22,787 bases of DNA from Thermomicrobiaceae bacterium (GTDB taxonomy: Bacteria > Chloroflexota > Chloroflexia > Thermomicrobiales > Thermomicrobiaceae), in contig SLFF01000202.1 in the NCBI GenBank assembly GCA_007124395.1, positions 1 through 22,787 of the forward strand. The letters are read 5' to 3'. The notes under the pieces are model-generated. The model saw only the letters and a list, made by a program, of their open reading frames with translations, had not been told where the DNA came from and searched no databases. The stretch's first letter is position 1, and each line of letters opens with the position of its first letter. Position numbers and translations under genes: made by a program. This document shows, piece after piece, positions 15,593 to 22,787 of the stretch.

Positions 15593-16855
15593 CTAGCTGT
15601 CCGCCCCAAGGTACTTAAGTGCAGCCGTTGCCATCACGCGAACACCGACGGCGAGGGCATCTTCGTCCGCATCGAAGCGCGGATGATGTGGTGGGTAGAT
15701 GATCTCGCGGTCCGGATCGGAGACTCCAAGACCGAACATGCAGGTTGGAACTCGCTCGGCGACGAAGGCCATGTCCTCGCCGGCCATCTTCGGCTTGGAT
15801 GGCAGTACGTTGTCGGCACCCAGCACATCTGCACCGGCCTCGCGCACGATCTCCACCATTGCGGGATCGTTGAAGAGTGGCGGATAGCCACGCAGGTAGG
15901 CGACTCTCGCCTTGGCGCCCATGCTGGCGGCGATGCCTTCGACGATCTCCTTGATGCGCTTCTCGACGTGGTCCCGAACGTCCTGGTTGTAGGTGCGGAC
16001 CGTTCCTTCAATCTGAGCCGTGGCCGGGATGATGTTGGATGCTGTTCCGGCGTGGAGCTTGCCGATCGTCACTACGGCGGATTCACCTGGATCGACGTTC
16101 CTGCTTACAATGCTCTGCAGCGCGACGACGATCTGCGCCGCGACGAGTGTGGTGTCGACGCCGACGTGGGGCCGGGCAGCGTGGCCGCCGATTCCCTCGA
16201 CGAAGATTTGCAGGCCATCTGCCGCCGCGGTGTTGGCTCCAGAATTGACACTGATCTGTCCGGCACGCCCATCGACGCCTACGTGCAATGCGAGTGCCGC
16301 GTCGACCTTTGGATCGTCCAGAATGCCATCGTTGATCATGGCTGCGGCCCCGCCGTAGCCTTCTTCACCGGGCTGGAACATGAGCACAACCGTGCCGTCG
16401 AACTGATCCTTCATGTTGTTCAGGACTTCGGCGACGCCCATCAGAACGGTAGTGTGAACATCATGCCCGCAGGAGTGCATTGCCCCGGCGTTGGTCGACT
16501 TGTACTCAACATCGTTCTGCTCGTCCATCGGCAGTGCGTCCATATCGGCACGCAACAGAATCGTCTTGCCCGGTTTCCGGCCATGAATGATGCCGATGAC
16601 GCCGGTGCCGCCGGTGATTGCGCCGGTCTTGATGCCAGCCAGCTCCAGCGCCTCTTTCGGGGTATACAGGGAGCGGCCATCGCCCCCGACGCCGGTCTTG
16701 TGTTCGACACCCAGCTCGCTGAGCTGCCCGGCAACGACGCGAGCTGTATTCTGCTCCTGCAGGGAGAGCTCCGGGTTCATGTGCAGGTAGCGACGGGTAT
16801 CACGCAACCACTGATCGAGTTCCTCACTGACCTGTACCTTTTCCGCAATGCTCAT
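15593..16855 (-). CDS. M20-family amidohydrolase/aminoacylase-like
   Basis: This 420-residue hydrolase is of the M20D type (IAA-amino acid hydrolase/hippurate hydrolase group), cytosolic and dimetal. The start at 16855 (MSIAEKVQV) is chosen over a frame that runs back to 17020, because the upstream part is low in family features, crosses the promoter palindrome, and AAAGGAC precedes the ATG. Residues seen: LRADMDALPM, MHSCGHDVHT (Cys129, His131), GEEG (Glu164-165), LHVG (His191), GIGGHAARP and AGEDMAFVAE. A stretch near residues 57-84 (GGDGRSLYTPKEALELAG and beyond) is longer than the usual short TGVGGTG loop. The probable reaction is hydrolysis of an N-acyl amino acid amide bond. It is preceded by a divergent small gene and a candidate operator. 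Confidence 0.9.
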   Translation of the reverse strand: MSIAEKVQVSEELDQWLRDTRRYLHMNPELSLQEQNTARVVAGQLSELGVEHKTGVGGDGRSLYTPKEALELAGIKTGAITGGTGVIGIIHGRKPGKTILLRADMDALPMDEQNDVEYKSTNAGAMHSCGHDVHTTVLMGVAEVLNNMKDQFDGTVVLMFQPGEEGYGGAAAMINDGILDDPKVDAALALHVGVDGRAGQISVNSGANTAAADGLQIFVEGIGGHAARPHVGVDTTLVAAQIVVALQSIVSRNVDPGESAVVTIGKLHAGTASNIIPATAQIEGTVRTYNQDVRDHVEKRIKEIVEGIAASMGAKARVAYLRGYPPLFNDPAMVEIVREAGADVLGADNVLPSKPKMAGEDMAFVAERVPTCMFGLGVSDPDREIIYPPHHPRFDADEDALAVGVRVMATAALKYLGADS

Positions 16856-16899
16856 CTGGAACCTGATGTCCTTTCTGGTTCGGTCATGCCCGACTGGCC

Positions 16900-16928
16900 C
16901 GCGCCAACCGGTTGGCGCGATAGTAGCA
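16900..16928 (-). promoter_or_regulatory. Perfect 20-bp palindrome at the M20 gene promoter
   Basis: CGCGCCAACCGGTTGGCGCG at 16900-16919 is a perfect palindrome. On the minus strand TGCTACTAT (16920-16928), an extended -10, abuts it, which puts the start of transcription inside the palindrome. This is where a repressor operator is expected. The divergent gene at 17067 may share it. Confidence 0.6.
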
Positions 16929-17066
16929 CAGCGCCTGTGGTATCGGTGAGTCCTTTGAGGATGTCGCAGATCGCCGGCAGACGTGGTAGCCTGTCGATTG
17001 CCATAGGCCGGATCCTTCATGGCAGGGTGGATCCGACGAAGCCAGTGAGAACAGGAATAGCCTTAG

Positions 17067-17321
17067 ATGGTTACAGACTTCACGGTTGAAGATCTTGATC
17101 TGATTTACATCCTCGTTCCGAACGACAACGGTGTCGGAACGGCGAACCTCGCCGTCTCCGATATGAGCAGCAAGCAGTTTCGTGACTGGGTCGCGGCCAA
17201 GGCCGAGATCGAGCGCGTTTCAATGATCGTGCCCGAGGGTCGGATCGACCTCGAGACGCGACTGCATATGCTTAATCGTCTCCAGCGAGAAGGTGTCAAG
17301 ATTCACAAGCTCGGCGGGTAG
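17067..17321 (+). CDS. Hypothetical 84-residue protein
   Basis: This is a small protein of unknown function. The ATG at 17067 is preceded by ACAGGAA. It has no signal peptide or membrane segment and is probably a compact alpha/beta fold (DLDLIYILVPND, MSSKQFRDWVAAKAEIERVS, MIVPEGRIDLETRLHMLNRL, VKIHKLGG). It is divergent from the M20 gene and 63 bases before the MFS gene on the same strand, so it may be cotranscribed with the transporter. I see no catalytic residues. Confidence 0.7.
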   Translation: MVTDFTVEDLDLIYILVPNDNGVGTANLAVSDMSSKQFRDWVAAKAEIERVSMIVPEGRIDLETRLHMLNRLQREGVKIHKLGG

Positions 17322-17384
17322 GGTGCTCAACAACGACGACCCCGCTGCTCAGAGCTGGGACGTGGCTTCCGGTCGGAGATCACC

Positions 17385-18620
17385 GTGTCATTGCTGAACA
17401 TGTACCCTCGTCCGTTCTACGGATGGTGGATCGTACTCTCGGCGATGCTGGTGACCTTTGCCGCCGGGCCTGGCCAATCCTTCATGTTTACGGTGTTCAT
17501 CGATCCGATCATCGAAGACACCGGCTACACTCGAACCACGCTCTCCAGTATCTATGCCGCTGGCACCGTGGTCAGTGCAGCGGCGGTGATGATCGTCAGC
17601 CGTCTCTCTGACCGTTTTGGTCCGCGCTTGATGCTGATCATCATGGGCTCGATCTTCGGACTGGCCTGCATCGCGCTGAGCGCCGCCACCGGGATCCTGG
17701 CGATGGCGGTCGCGCTGGCATTGCTCCGGGGACTAGGGCAGGGCGCGATGCCGGTGAATGGTTCGCTGCTGGTGTCGCAGTGGTTTATCGTCCGTCGCGG
17801 TCGAGCGATGGCAATCATGGGACTGGGCGGAGCGATCACCATCGCGGTGATGCCGAACCTCGGGCAATTCCTCATCGAGCTATTCAGCTGGCGCGGGGCG
17901 TACTTCGTACTCGGGTTGATGGTCTGGGCGATCGTGCTCCCGATCGCGATTCTGGTGATTCGCGACAAACCGGAAGACATCGGCGAGCTCCCGGATGGGG
18001 CCGATTCTCTCCCGGACGACGAGATTCGCAGAATCCAGCGTGCGGCGAGCGGAGAGAAGCGCAAGGTACTGACCAGCTAGAGCTTCTGGGCACTGGCCGG
18101 ACCAATGGCGGTCCCGGCGCTGGTTGATACTGCGCTAATCTTTCATCAGGTCGCACTCTTCGAGCGTCAGGGCCTCACGGCAGAGGTTGCTGCCCGGGTC
18201 TTTATTCCGTTCGCGATTGCTTCTGCGCTTACCGGGTTACTGGCCGGGTTCGTCGTCGAGCGCACCGGGCCTACGCCGTTGTTCGTTGCCAACATGGCGA
18301 TCTTTGGCGTGGCGATTCTCATGCTGCAAGTCACCAGCACCGGGTTTCTTGCGGTGATCTACGCCATCATTCTTGGCAGCGCGATGGGGATGCAGGGAAT
18401 TGCCGTTCGCTATACCTGGCCCTACTACTATGGTCGTCAGGGCTTGGGGCAGGTGCAGGGATCGGCGATGATGATCATGATCTCCGCCACGGCTATAGGA
18501 CCCCTGATGTTCGCCGCGGTCGCCGAAAATGTGAGCTACGGGATTGCGTTTGCCGGAATGTTCGGGCTACTTGCTCTGGCCGGGATACTTCGCATGGCGA
18601 TCCGGATTCAGCCGGCCTGA
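17385..18620 (+). pseudogene. MFS transporter interrupted by an in-frame TAG
   Basis: This is a major facilitator superfamily transporter of about 411 codons. The GTG start at 17385 has GGTCGGAG upstream. The N-terminal half (231 codons) has six membrane segments and typical MFS loops (RLSDRFGPRLML between helices 2 and 3; LLRGLGQGAMPVNGSLLVSQ; RRGRAMAIMGLGG). The frame then meets TAG at 18078-18080, in the central cytoplasmic loop, and continues in the same frame (SFWALAGPMAVPALVDTALI) through helices 7-12 to a stop at 18618. Nothing else is disrupted. A single base change from CAG would restore a full-length protein, so this is a recent nonsense mutation, a sequencing or assembly error, or readthrough. 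The substrate is unknown; fold resemblance is to monocarboxylate/oxalate-type MFS. Confidence 0.85.
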
Positions 18621-18627
18621 CACGTGA

Positions 18628-19539
18628 TCACCGAACGAAGTTCTTCAGCGCAAACATGAGATTTGCCGGGCGCTCGCCCATTCGGCGCATGAAGTACGGA
18701 TACCACATCTCGCCGAACGGAACGTAGACGCGCATGTTGTAGCCGGCTTCGACGAGTTGGTACTGAATGTTTTCTCTGATGCCGTACATCATCTGGAATT
18801 CGAACCGGGATTTGTCGATGCCCATGCGCATGGCGTAGCCGCGGGCCACATCGATGATGGCGTCGTCCTGTGTGGCGATAGCGGGGTAGTTGCCGTCGTC
18901 CATCAGGCGCTCCATCTGCCGACGAAAGGCGGCATCGACATCCACCTTCTTCGGATAGGCGTGCGTCTCTGGCTCAGCGTAGGCGCCTTTGACCAGACGG
19001 ACCTTTGCACCCCGCTCGATGGCCTGTTCCACATCGCGGTCGTTCCGGTACAGATAGGACTGCAGAACGATCCCCACCGTGTCTCCGTAGGTTTCCCGCA
19101 ACGCATAGAAGATGTCCAGCGTTCGCTGGGTGTAGGCGCTGCCTTCCATGTCGATCCGCACGAAATTGTTATGGATCCGCGCTCGATCCAGCACCCGGAT
19201 CATCAGATCATGGGCGAACTCATCGGAAATATCGAGTCCGAGCATCGTCAATTTGACCGAGATGGTGCTGTTGGCGCCGGTTTCGGCGATCCGATCGAGC
19301 ATGGTACAGTATTCCGTCGCCGCCTGTTCGGCCAGATGTGGTTCCGAGAGATTCTCACCAAGCAGGTCGAGGGTCAGCATCATTCCGGCGTTGAGCAGAT
19401 CCTTGCTCGAGGCGAGCGACTCATCGAAGGTCTCGCCGGCCACGAAGCGAAAGGCCAGATCCCGTGAGATGCGATTGCTGGTTACCGTTCGGGTCACGAA
19501 ATCGTTATCTGCCAGTGCCAGCATCGTCTTGCGGAGCAT
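18628..19539 (-). CDS. putA: Proline dehydrogenase (monofunctional)
   Basis: This 303-residue FAD enzyme oxidises proline to delta-1-pyrroline-5-carboxylate, the first step of proline catabolism. GAAGGGGA precedes the ATG. The length fits stand-alone ProDH of Gram-positive/Deinococcus type. Motifs are FVRIDMEGSAYT (about 126-137), LQSYLYRN (159-166), RLVKGAYAEPE (181-191) and YFMRRMGERPAN, the substrate-binding YxxRRxxERP helix (282-291). There is no P5C dehydrogenase gene adjacent, so the second step is encoded elsewhere. It is convergent with the MFS gene with only 7 bases between stops. It is probably peripheral to the membrane, passing electrons to quinone, as known for the family. The symbol follows family usage. 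Confidence 0.95.
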   Translation of the reverse strand: MLRKTMLALADNDFVTRTVTSNRISRDLAFRFVAGETFDESLASSKDLLNAGMMLTLDLLGENLSEPHLAEQAATEYCTMLDRIAETGANSTISVKLTMLGLDISDEFAHDLMIRVLDRARIHNNFVRIDMEGSAYTQRTLDIFYALRETYGDTVGIVLQSYLYRNDRDVEQAIERGAKVRLVKGAYAEPETHAYPKKVDVDAAFRRQMERLMDDGNYPAIATQDDAIIDVARGYAMRMGIDKSRFEFQMMYGIRENIQYQLVEAGYNMRVYVPFGEMWYPYFMRRMGERPANLMFALKNFVR

Positions 19540-19660
19540 GTCATTCCCCTTCGATCCTTCGAGCCGACCAGGACGCCAGCGTCCAACTGGAGTTTAGCAC
19601 GCGGCTGGATACGTTCATCGACGTCACCTGCCGCTTGAATCAGAACCCGGGAGCAGTGTA

Positions 19661-20992
19661 GTGAGCGAGTCAGGTACGATGCGCGTCTCAACCACGATCC
19701 GGGATACCCTGCATGATCGTATCCCCCTCGATGCCCCGACCGTTCAACTCATCGGTACGCAGTCATTTCTCCGGCTGGACCGGATTCAACAGCTTGGTTT
19801 CGTCAGCAAAGTCTGGCCGGGCGCCAAACACACCCGCTTCGAACACTCGCTAGGCGTCTATCATCTGATGCGTCAGGCGATCGATTCGCTGATGCGCTCC
19901 TGTCCGGGCGTCGGAATCTCTGATGAGTCGATCCGGGTAGCCTCGGCTGCAGCGCTGCTCCACGATATCGGCCACTATCCGTTCAGCCACGCCATCGAGG
20001 AACTCGGTGATCCGGTGCTGCCCCATGAGACGGTCGCCCGCCGGGTGATTGGATCGGAAGAGGTCTCGAGCATACTGGAGCGAGACTGGCGGGTTGATCC
20101 GGACGACGTGATGGAGATGATTGATCCGACTGTTGATCCGGAACCGGAGTTCGATCTCCTCCGTGGTCTGCTCAGTGGTCCGCTCGATGTCGACAAGCTC
20201 GATTACCTTCCCCGGGATGCGAAAGGGTGCAACGTACCGTATGGCGGCGTCGACACGGCACGTCTCATGGATGCGTTGCGTGTGGCAGAGGTCGAGGGAG
20301 GGCGTCAGATTGTTGTCGGCGAGAAAGGCGTCAGCCCGCTGCATTCGCTGATCAACGCCCGGCAGGAGATGTTCGATAACGTCTACTGGCACCATACCAA
20401 TCGTGCCTGCATGGTTATGCTGCTCAGAGCGGTGCAGGAGGCGATCATCCTCGGATCGATCACTGCTGAGGAGTTGACGCATCTGGACGATGTGTCATTG
20501 ATTCAGCGATTCCGCGAGGCTGACATGCCGTCCCAGACCCGTGCGCTGGTCGGCGCCCTGGAATCGCGGGCGATCCACAAACGAGCCGTCGAGATCAGTG
20601 CCCGAGCGTCCGATCTCTATGACTACCTGGGTGGTCTGTTCTATCAGCCGGCCGCCCGCCGTCGACTGGAGCTCTCGATGACCGCTGCGCTGTCCTTCCA
20701 GCTCGGAACTGAAATTGGCGAGCATGAAGTGTTGATCGACATTCCGAAGCCGGAGAAGTGGAAGACCTCGGTCTGGGTGCAGTTCGATCGCCCGCCGGTC
20801 GGATTTCGCGAGCTGATGCCGTGGGTGGATGTAGTGGGCCTGGCGGATGACGATTTCAAGCGCTACGAGGAGCACCGACGGTTGATCCGCATCGTGACCA
20901 CGGAGCGACTGCGCGACGAAGTTGCAAAGCGGTGGGAGTCGCTCCTGTTTCCGCTCATGGGGATGTCTCGACTCGAGACCTGGCCCAGCTGA
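19661..20992 (+). CDS. HD-domain phosphohydrolase (SAMHD1/YwfO-like)
   Basis: This 443-residue protein has an HD domain in its N-terminal half. The GTG at 19661 follows CGGGAG; an ATG at 19679 is an alternative. The metal site is His62 (FEHSLGVYHLM), His101-Asp102 (LLHDIGHYPFSH) and Asp178 (LDVDKLDYLPRD), the arrangement of SAMHD1-like dNTP triphosphohydrolases and bacterial YwfO. ARLMDALR and the region 210-443 (SPLHSLINARQEMFDNVYWH, then a variable C-terminal half) follow as in this family. It is probably a dNTP or nucleotide triphosphohydrolase, but no substrate can be read. It is divergent from the ProDH gene with 121 bases between, and 19 bases from a convergent small gene. Confidence 0.92.
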   Translation: MSESGTMRVSTTIRDTLHDRIPLDAPTVQLIGTQSFLRLDRIQQLGFVSKVWPGAKHTRFEHSLGVYHLMRQAIDSLMRSCPGVGISDESIRVASAAALLHDIGHYPFSHAIEELGDPVLPHETVARRVIGSEEVSSILERDWRVDPDDVMEMIDPTVDPEPEFDLLRGLLSGPLDVDKLDYLPRDAKGCNVPYGGVDTARLMDALRVAEVEGGRQIVVGEKGVSPLHSLINARQEMFDNVYWHHTNRACMVMLLRAVQEAIILGSITAEELTHLDDVSLIQRFREADMPSQTRALVGALESRAIHKRAVEISARASDLYDYLGGLFYQPAARRRLELSMTAALSFQLGTEIGEHEVLIDIPKPEKWKTSVWVQFDRPPVGFRELMPWVDVVGLADDDFKRYEEHRRLIRIVTTERLRDEVAKRWESLLFPLMGMSRLETWPS

Positions 20993-21011
20993 TGGTCCTG
21001 AACTGAGGAGC

Positions 21012-21419
21012 CTACTTCTTCTCAGTGAACGTCGGGGACTTGCTGCTGATCAGCTCTTTCACCTGCTCTGGTGAGTAGCCACGCAGACTATCGACATACT
21101 CGGTATTGTGGATGTAGAAGGTGACGTCGAATCGGAACGCCTCGTTCCATTCCAGCTCTCGCCACGTCTCGAACAGATTGTCCACGAAGTCGGTTCCCGT
21201 TGCCTCTACCCTGAACAGAGCGATCCCTTTGCCGCGGATATAGGCAAGTGCCTCGCCGAAGTACACGGTCGCTTCTCCGGTCGATTCGATCGCCAACTTC
21301 AGGGCGTGGTAGTGTCTCGGCACTGACCGAAGGGTAAACAGCATCGCTCCAGGCTTGCTGGGGCCAGTTCGCTGTGGCTCGTCTGGTGTCGCCGTGGTGC
21401 TTCGCCGCAGAAATGACAT
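21012..21419 (-). CDS. Hypothetical protein, 135 residues
   Basis: This is an unrecognised protein. The ATG at 21419 with AGGAAGG upstream is preferred to a frame extending to 21599, which would have an unlikely Arg/Ser-rich head. After a polar 25-residue N-terminus, the body has alternating strands and helices (AMLFTLRSVPRHYHALKLAI, ATVYFGEALAYI, GIALFRVEAT, FRFDVTFYIHN) and ends with a short charged tail. No cysteine, signal or membrane segment is present. The gene converges with the HD-domain gene. Confidence 0.65.
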   Translation of the reverse strand: MSFLRRSTTATPDEPQRTGPSKPGAMLFTLRSVPRHYHALKLAIESTGEATVYFGEALAYIRGKGIALFRVEATGTDFVDNLFETWRELEWNEAFRFDVTFYIHNTEYVDSLRGYSPEQVKELISSKSPTFTEKK

Positions 21420-21740
21420 AACTCTGAAACCTTCCTGACCCGGGCGCCGCGCTGTGCAGGAGCTGACGCTATCGATCCATCCGCTCGCAGAAGATTGTAG
21501 CCTGATTGAGAGGGCTCGTGCAGGGATTGGGGGGGTGCCGGACATCCATTGGATAGAAACCCGGGCAAGACAATGGCCCCTGTCGCAACTCGGGGCCATT
21601 AGCAGTTCGATATTGATTCAGAGTAGGTGCGACGTGGCATCGATTTCGATCGGGACGGTGTGGACCTCAGAAACTGGCGCGAGGCCCGGGACAGGAACGC
21701 CGGGTATTTTCAACCCGACGTTCCGACTCCTGGATCGAAT
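21420..21740. other. Intergenic stretch between two minus-strand genes
   Basis: No gene is recognised in these 321 bases. A hairpin listed separately lies in it. The rest holds the upstream region of the gene at 21012-21419; no clear promoter boxes were found. Confidence 0.55.
21572..21600 (-). terminator. Hairpin downstream of the Asp-rich protein gene
   Basis: AATGGCCCC (21572-21580) pairs with GGGGCCATT (21592-21600) with an 11-base loop. It lies 140 bases after the stop at 21741 on the minus strand and is followed by TTGTCTTG. Confidence 0.45.
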
Positions 21741-22592
21741 CTATGCCTGGGAGAACCGGCGACGAACCAGCAGACCACCACCGAGGGCAGCGCCACTGAG
21801 AACGGTCATCAGAATGACAGCAGTCTCGGCACCCATACCTGTGCCACCGGTAGCCGGGACGAGGTCTTCGGTGTCGTCAGCAGCATCATCGTCTTCGGGT
21901 GCTGCATCGTCATCTTCTTCGACCATGTCATCGTCGTCATCGGTGACAGCGTCGTCCTCATCGTCGACCATGGCGTCGTCCTGGTCGTCAGCGACGGCGT
22001 CGTCATCGTCATCCATGGCGGCATCGTCATCGTCATCCATGGCGGCGTCGTCATCGTCGTCCATGGCGGCGTCGTCATCGTCGTCCATGGCGGCATCATC
22101 ATCGTCATCCATGGCGGCATCATCATCGTCATCCATGGCCGCGTCATCATCTTCGGCTGCATCATCGTCGTCTGAGGTGTCAAGACCTTCGACGGCCGGG
22201 ATGTTGCCGCACATGACAGCAGCGTCATCATCTTCAGACGCCTGTACGCTGACTGCATGCTCACCATTCAGAACGTCACCAAGCATGACGTCATCAACGG
22301 TGGTTACGGACTCGCCATCTTCGATGTTCTCGAGCTCGAAGACCACATCGCCGAGTTCGTCACATGTACCTTCGTAAACATTGACCGGGTGGACACCACC
22401 CTCGTCGCCAGCGCTGATGAAGACCGTGAACTCCACGCCTTCGTCAACACCACGGATCGAGGCGCCGCCGTTTACGCCAGAATCATCTACGCTATCCAGT
22501 GCAACACTGAAAATGTTCTGACCGGCAGCCGGCGCAATGGCTGCTATTGTGAGCAGCCCAGCTGCTACTAGAGAAATCCAGATTCGTTTCAT
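21741..22592 (-). CDS. Secreted Asp-rich repeat protein with sortase-like C-terminus
   Basis: This 283-residue exported protein has a start at 22592 with AAAGGGTGGG upstream; a frame running back to 22670 is less likely. Residues 1-25 form a signal peptide ending IAPAAGQ. A beta-rich globular part follows (FTVFISAGDEGGVHPVNVYE) with two cysteines (GTCDELG and VMCGNIP) that could form a disulfide. Residues about 140-240 are almost only Asp, Ala, Met and Glu, including six copies of AMDDDDDA encoded by 24-base tandem repeats. The C-terminus is VPATGG, a hydrophobic helix (AETAVILMTVLSGAALGGGL) and RRR, the layout of an LPxTG sorting signal with Val in place of Leu. The protein could thus be attached to the envelope, with the Asp-rich part binding cations. 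Function is unknown. Confidence 0.8.
   Translation of the reverse strand: MKRIWISLVAAGLLTIAAIAPAAGQNIFSVALDSVDDSGVNGGASIRGVDEGVEFTVFISAGDEGGVHPVNVYEGTCDELGDVVFELENIEDGESVTTVDDVMLGDVLNGEHAVSVQASEDDDAAVMCGNIPAVEGLDTSDDDDAAEDDDAAMDDDDDAAMDDDDDAAMDDDDDAAMDDDDDAAMDDDDDAAMDDDDDAVADDQDDAMVDDEDDAVTDDDDDMVEEDDDAAPEDDDAADDTEDLVPATGGTGMGAETAVILMTVLSGAALGGGLLVRRRFSQA
21997..22140 (-). repeat. 24-bp tandem repeat (six units) encoding AMDDDDDA
   Basis: There are six 24-base units in one frame (21997, 22021, 22045, 22069, 22093 and 22117 as starts). The protein repeat is exact while the DNA varies mainly at third positions (GAT/GAC), so the amino acid sequence is under selection or the array is old. Confidence 0.9.
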
Positions 22593-22700
22593 GGGTAATA
22601 CCCACCCTTTCACTCCGACTCGAAGCTCGGTCTTCCGCGCCATCTGGAAGACCGGTACGCGCTCGAGCACCGCCCGCCCTTGTGATACTCCGTCCGCGAT

Positions 22701-22729
22701 ACGATAACACCTCGCCGTGAATCGTTCAA
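22701..22729 (-). promoter_or_regulatory. Sigma-70 promoter of the Asp-rich protein gene
   Basis: On the minus strand TTGAAC (22724-22729) and TATCGT (22701-22706) are separated by exactly 17 bases. The start would be near 22694, giving a leader of about 100 bases. Confidence 0.55.
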
Positions 22730-22787
22730 TCCCGATCTGAGGGATTTTGCTCCGAATACTGCCTCATTGACACAGATCGTCGATTCC

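Noticed and set aside
16856..17020. N-terminal extension of the M20 gene
   Set aside because: It is rich in Arg/His, unlike the family, and covers the promoter palindrome. The start at 16855 has a better context.
15683..17089. 468-codon open frame on the plus strand opposite the M20 gene
   Set aside because: It mirrors the codon bias of the real gene and shows no domain.
18105..18620. Independent gene for the second half of the MFS transporter
   Set aside because: It is in the same frame as the first half and begins inside the expected helix 7 region with no ribosome site.
21997..22140. CRISPR-like array
   Set aside because: The repeats are directly adjacent with no spacers and encode an in-frame peptide repeat.
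21454..22377. Serine-rich open frame opposite the Asp-rich gene
   Set aside because: Poly-Ser is the reverse-strand image of the GAT/GAC-rich repeat. The other strand has a signal peptide, promoter and sorting-like tail.

Overview
The window is about 22.8 kb of roughly 60% G+C DNA. Genes are packed on both strands, GTG starts are common and Shine-Dalgarno sites are good. It looks like an ordinary chromosomal segment, not a phage, plasmid or island. The gene set (lipoprotein PQQ-type sugar dehydrogenase, tungsten-type aldehyde oxidoreductase with a MoaD-like partner, stand-alone proline dehydrogenase, a surface protein with a sortase-like tail) would suit a Chloroflexota bacterium of the Thermomicrobia/Sphaerobacter kind. 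That assignment is inference from gene content; there is no rRNA or tRNA here to test it.

Layout. 1-1032 is the 3' part of a gamma-glutamyltransferase-family gene, convergent with an acidic lipoprotein (1081-2034, minus). Next come a PPOX-fold flavoprotein (2504-2968) and a B12-binding-type radical SAM gene (3029-4525). The radical SAM frame reaches an in-frame TGA at 4481-4483 inside the tail Cys-TGA-Ala-Glu-Pro. A bacterial SECIS-like hairpin follows at 4493-4515 and the next stop is TAG at 4523. I read it as a selenoprotein of the CUAEP-tail type that ordinary gene calling would truncate; this is the main observation in the window. After it lie a four-PAS GGDEF-EAL c-di-GMP enzyme (4875-7859), a small Cys-rich protein (8004-8234), a two-gene minus-strand unit (BON-domain membrane protein plus an unknown), a VOC protein, and a RidA protein with a clear sigma-70 promoter and a strong terminator.

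From 10.9 to 17.1 kb the genes are mainly minus strand: a 75-residue coiled-coil protein, a MoaD-like plus aldehyde:ferredoxin oxidoreductase operon with an inverted repeat upstream, a lipoprotein PQQ-type sugar dehydrogenase, and an M20 amidohydrolase whose promoter carries a perfect 20-bp palindrome. A SnoaL-like gene on the plus strand interrupts this run. The plus strand then holds a small unknown gene and an MFS transporter broken by an in-frame TAG. It is followed by a convergent proline dehydrogenase, an HD-domain phosphohydrolase, a small unknown protein, and a secreted aspartate-rich repeat protein with a sortase-like C-terminus.

Functionally this is scavenging and housekeeping metabolism (glutamyl or amidated compounds, proline, sugars, aldehydes, reactive enamines) together with c-di-GMP signalling and surface proteins. 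Three exported proteins share long Asp/Glu-rich segments. No mobile element, CRISPR array or RNA gene was found.
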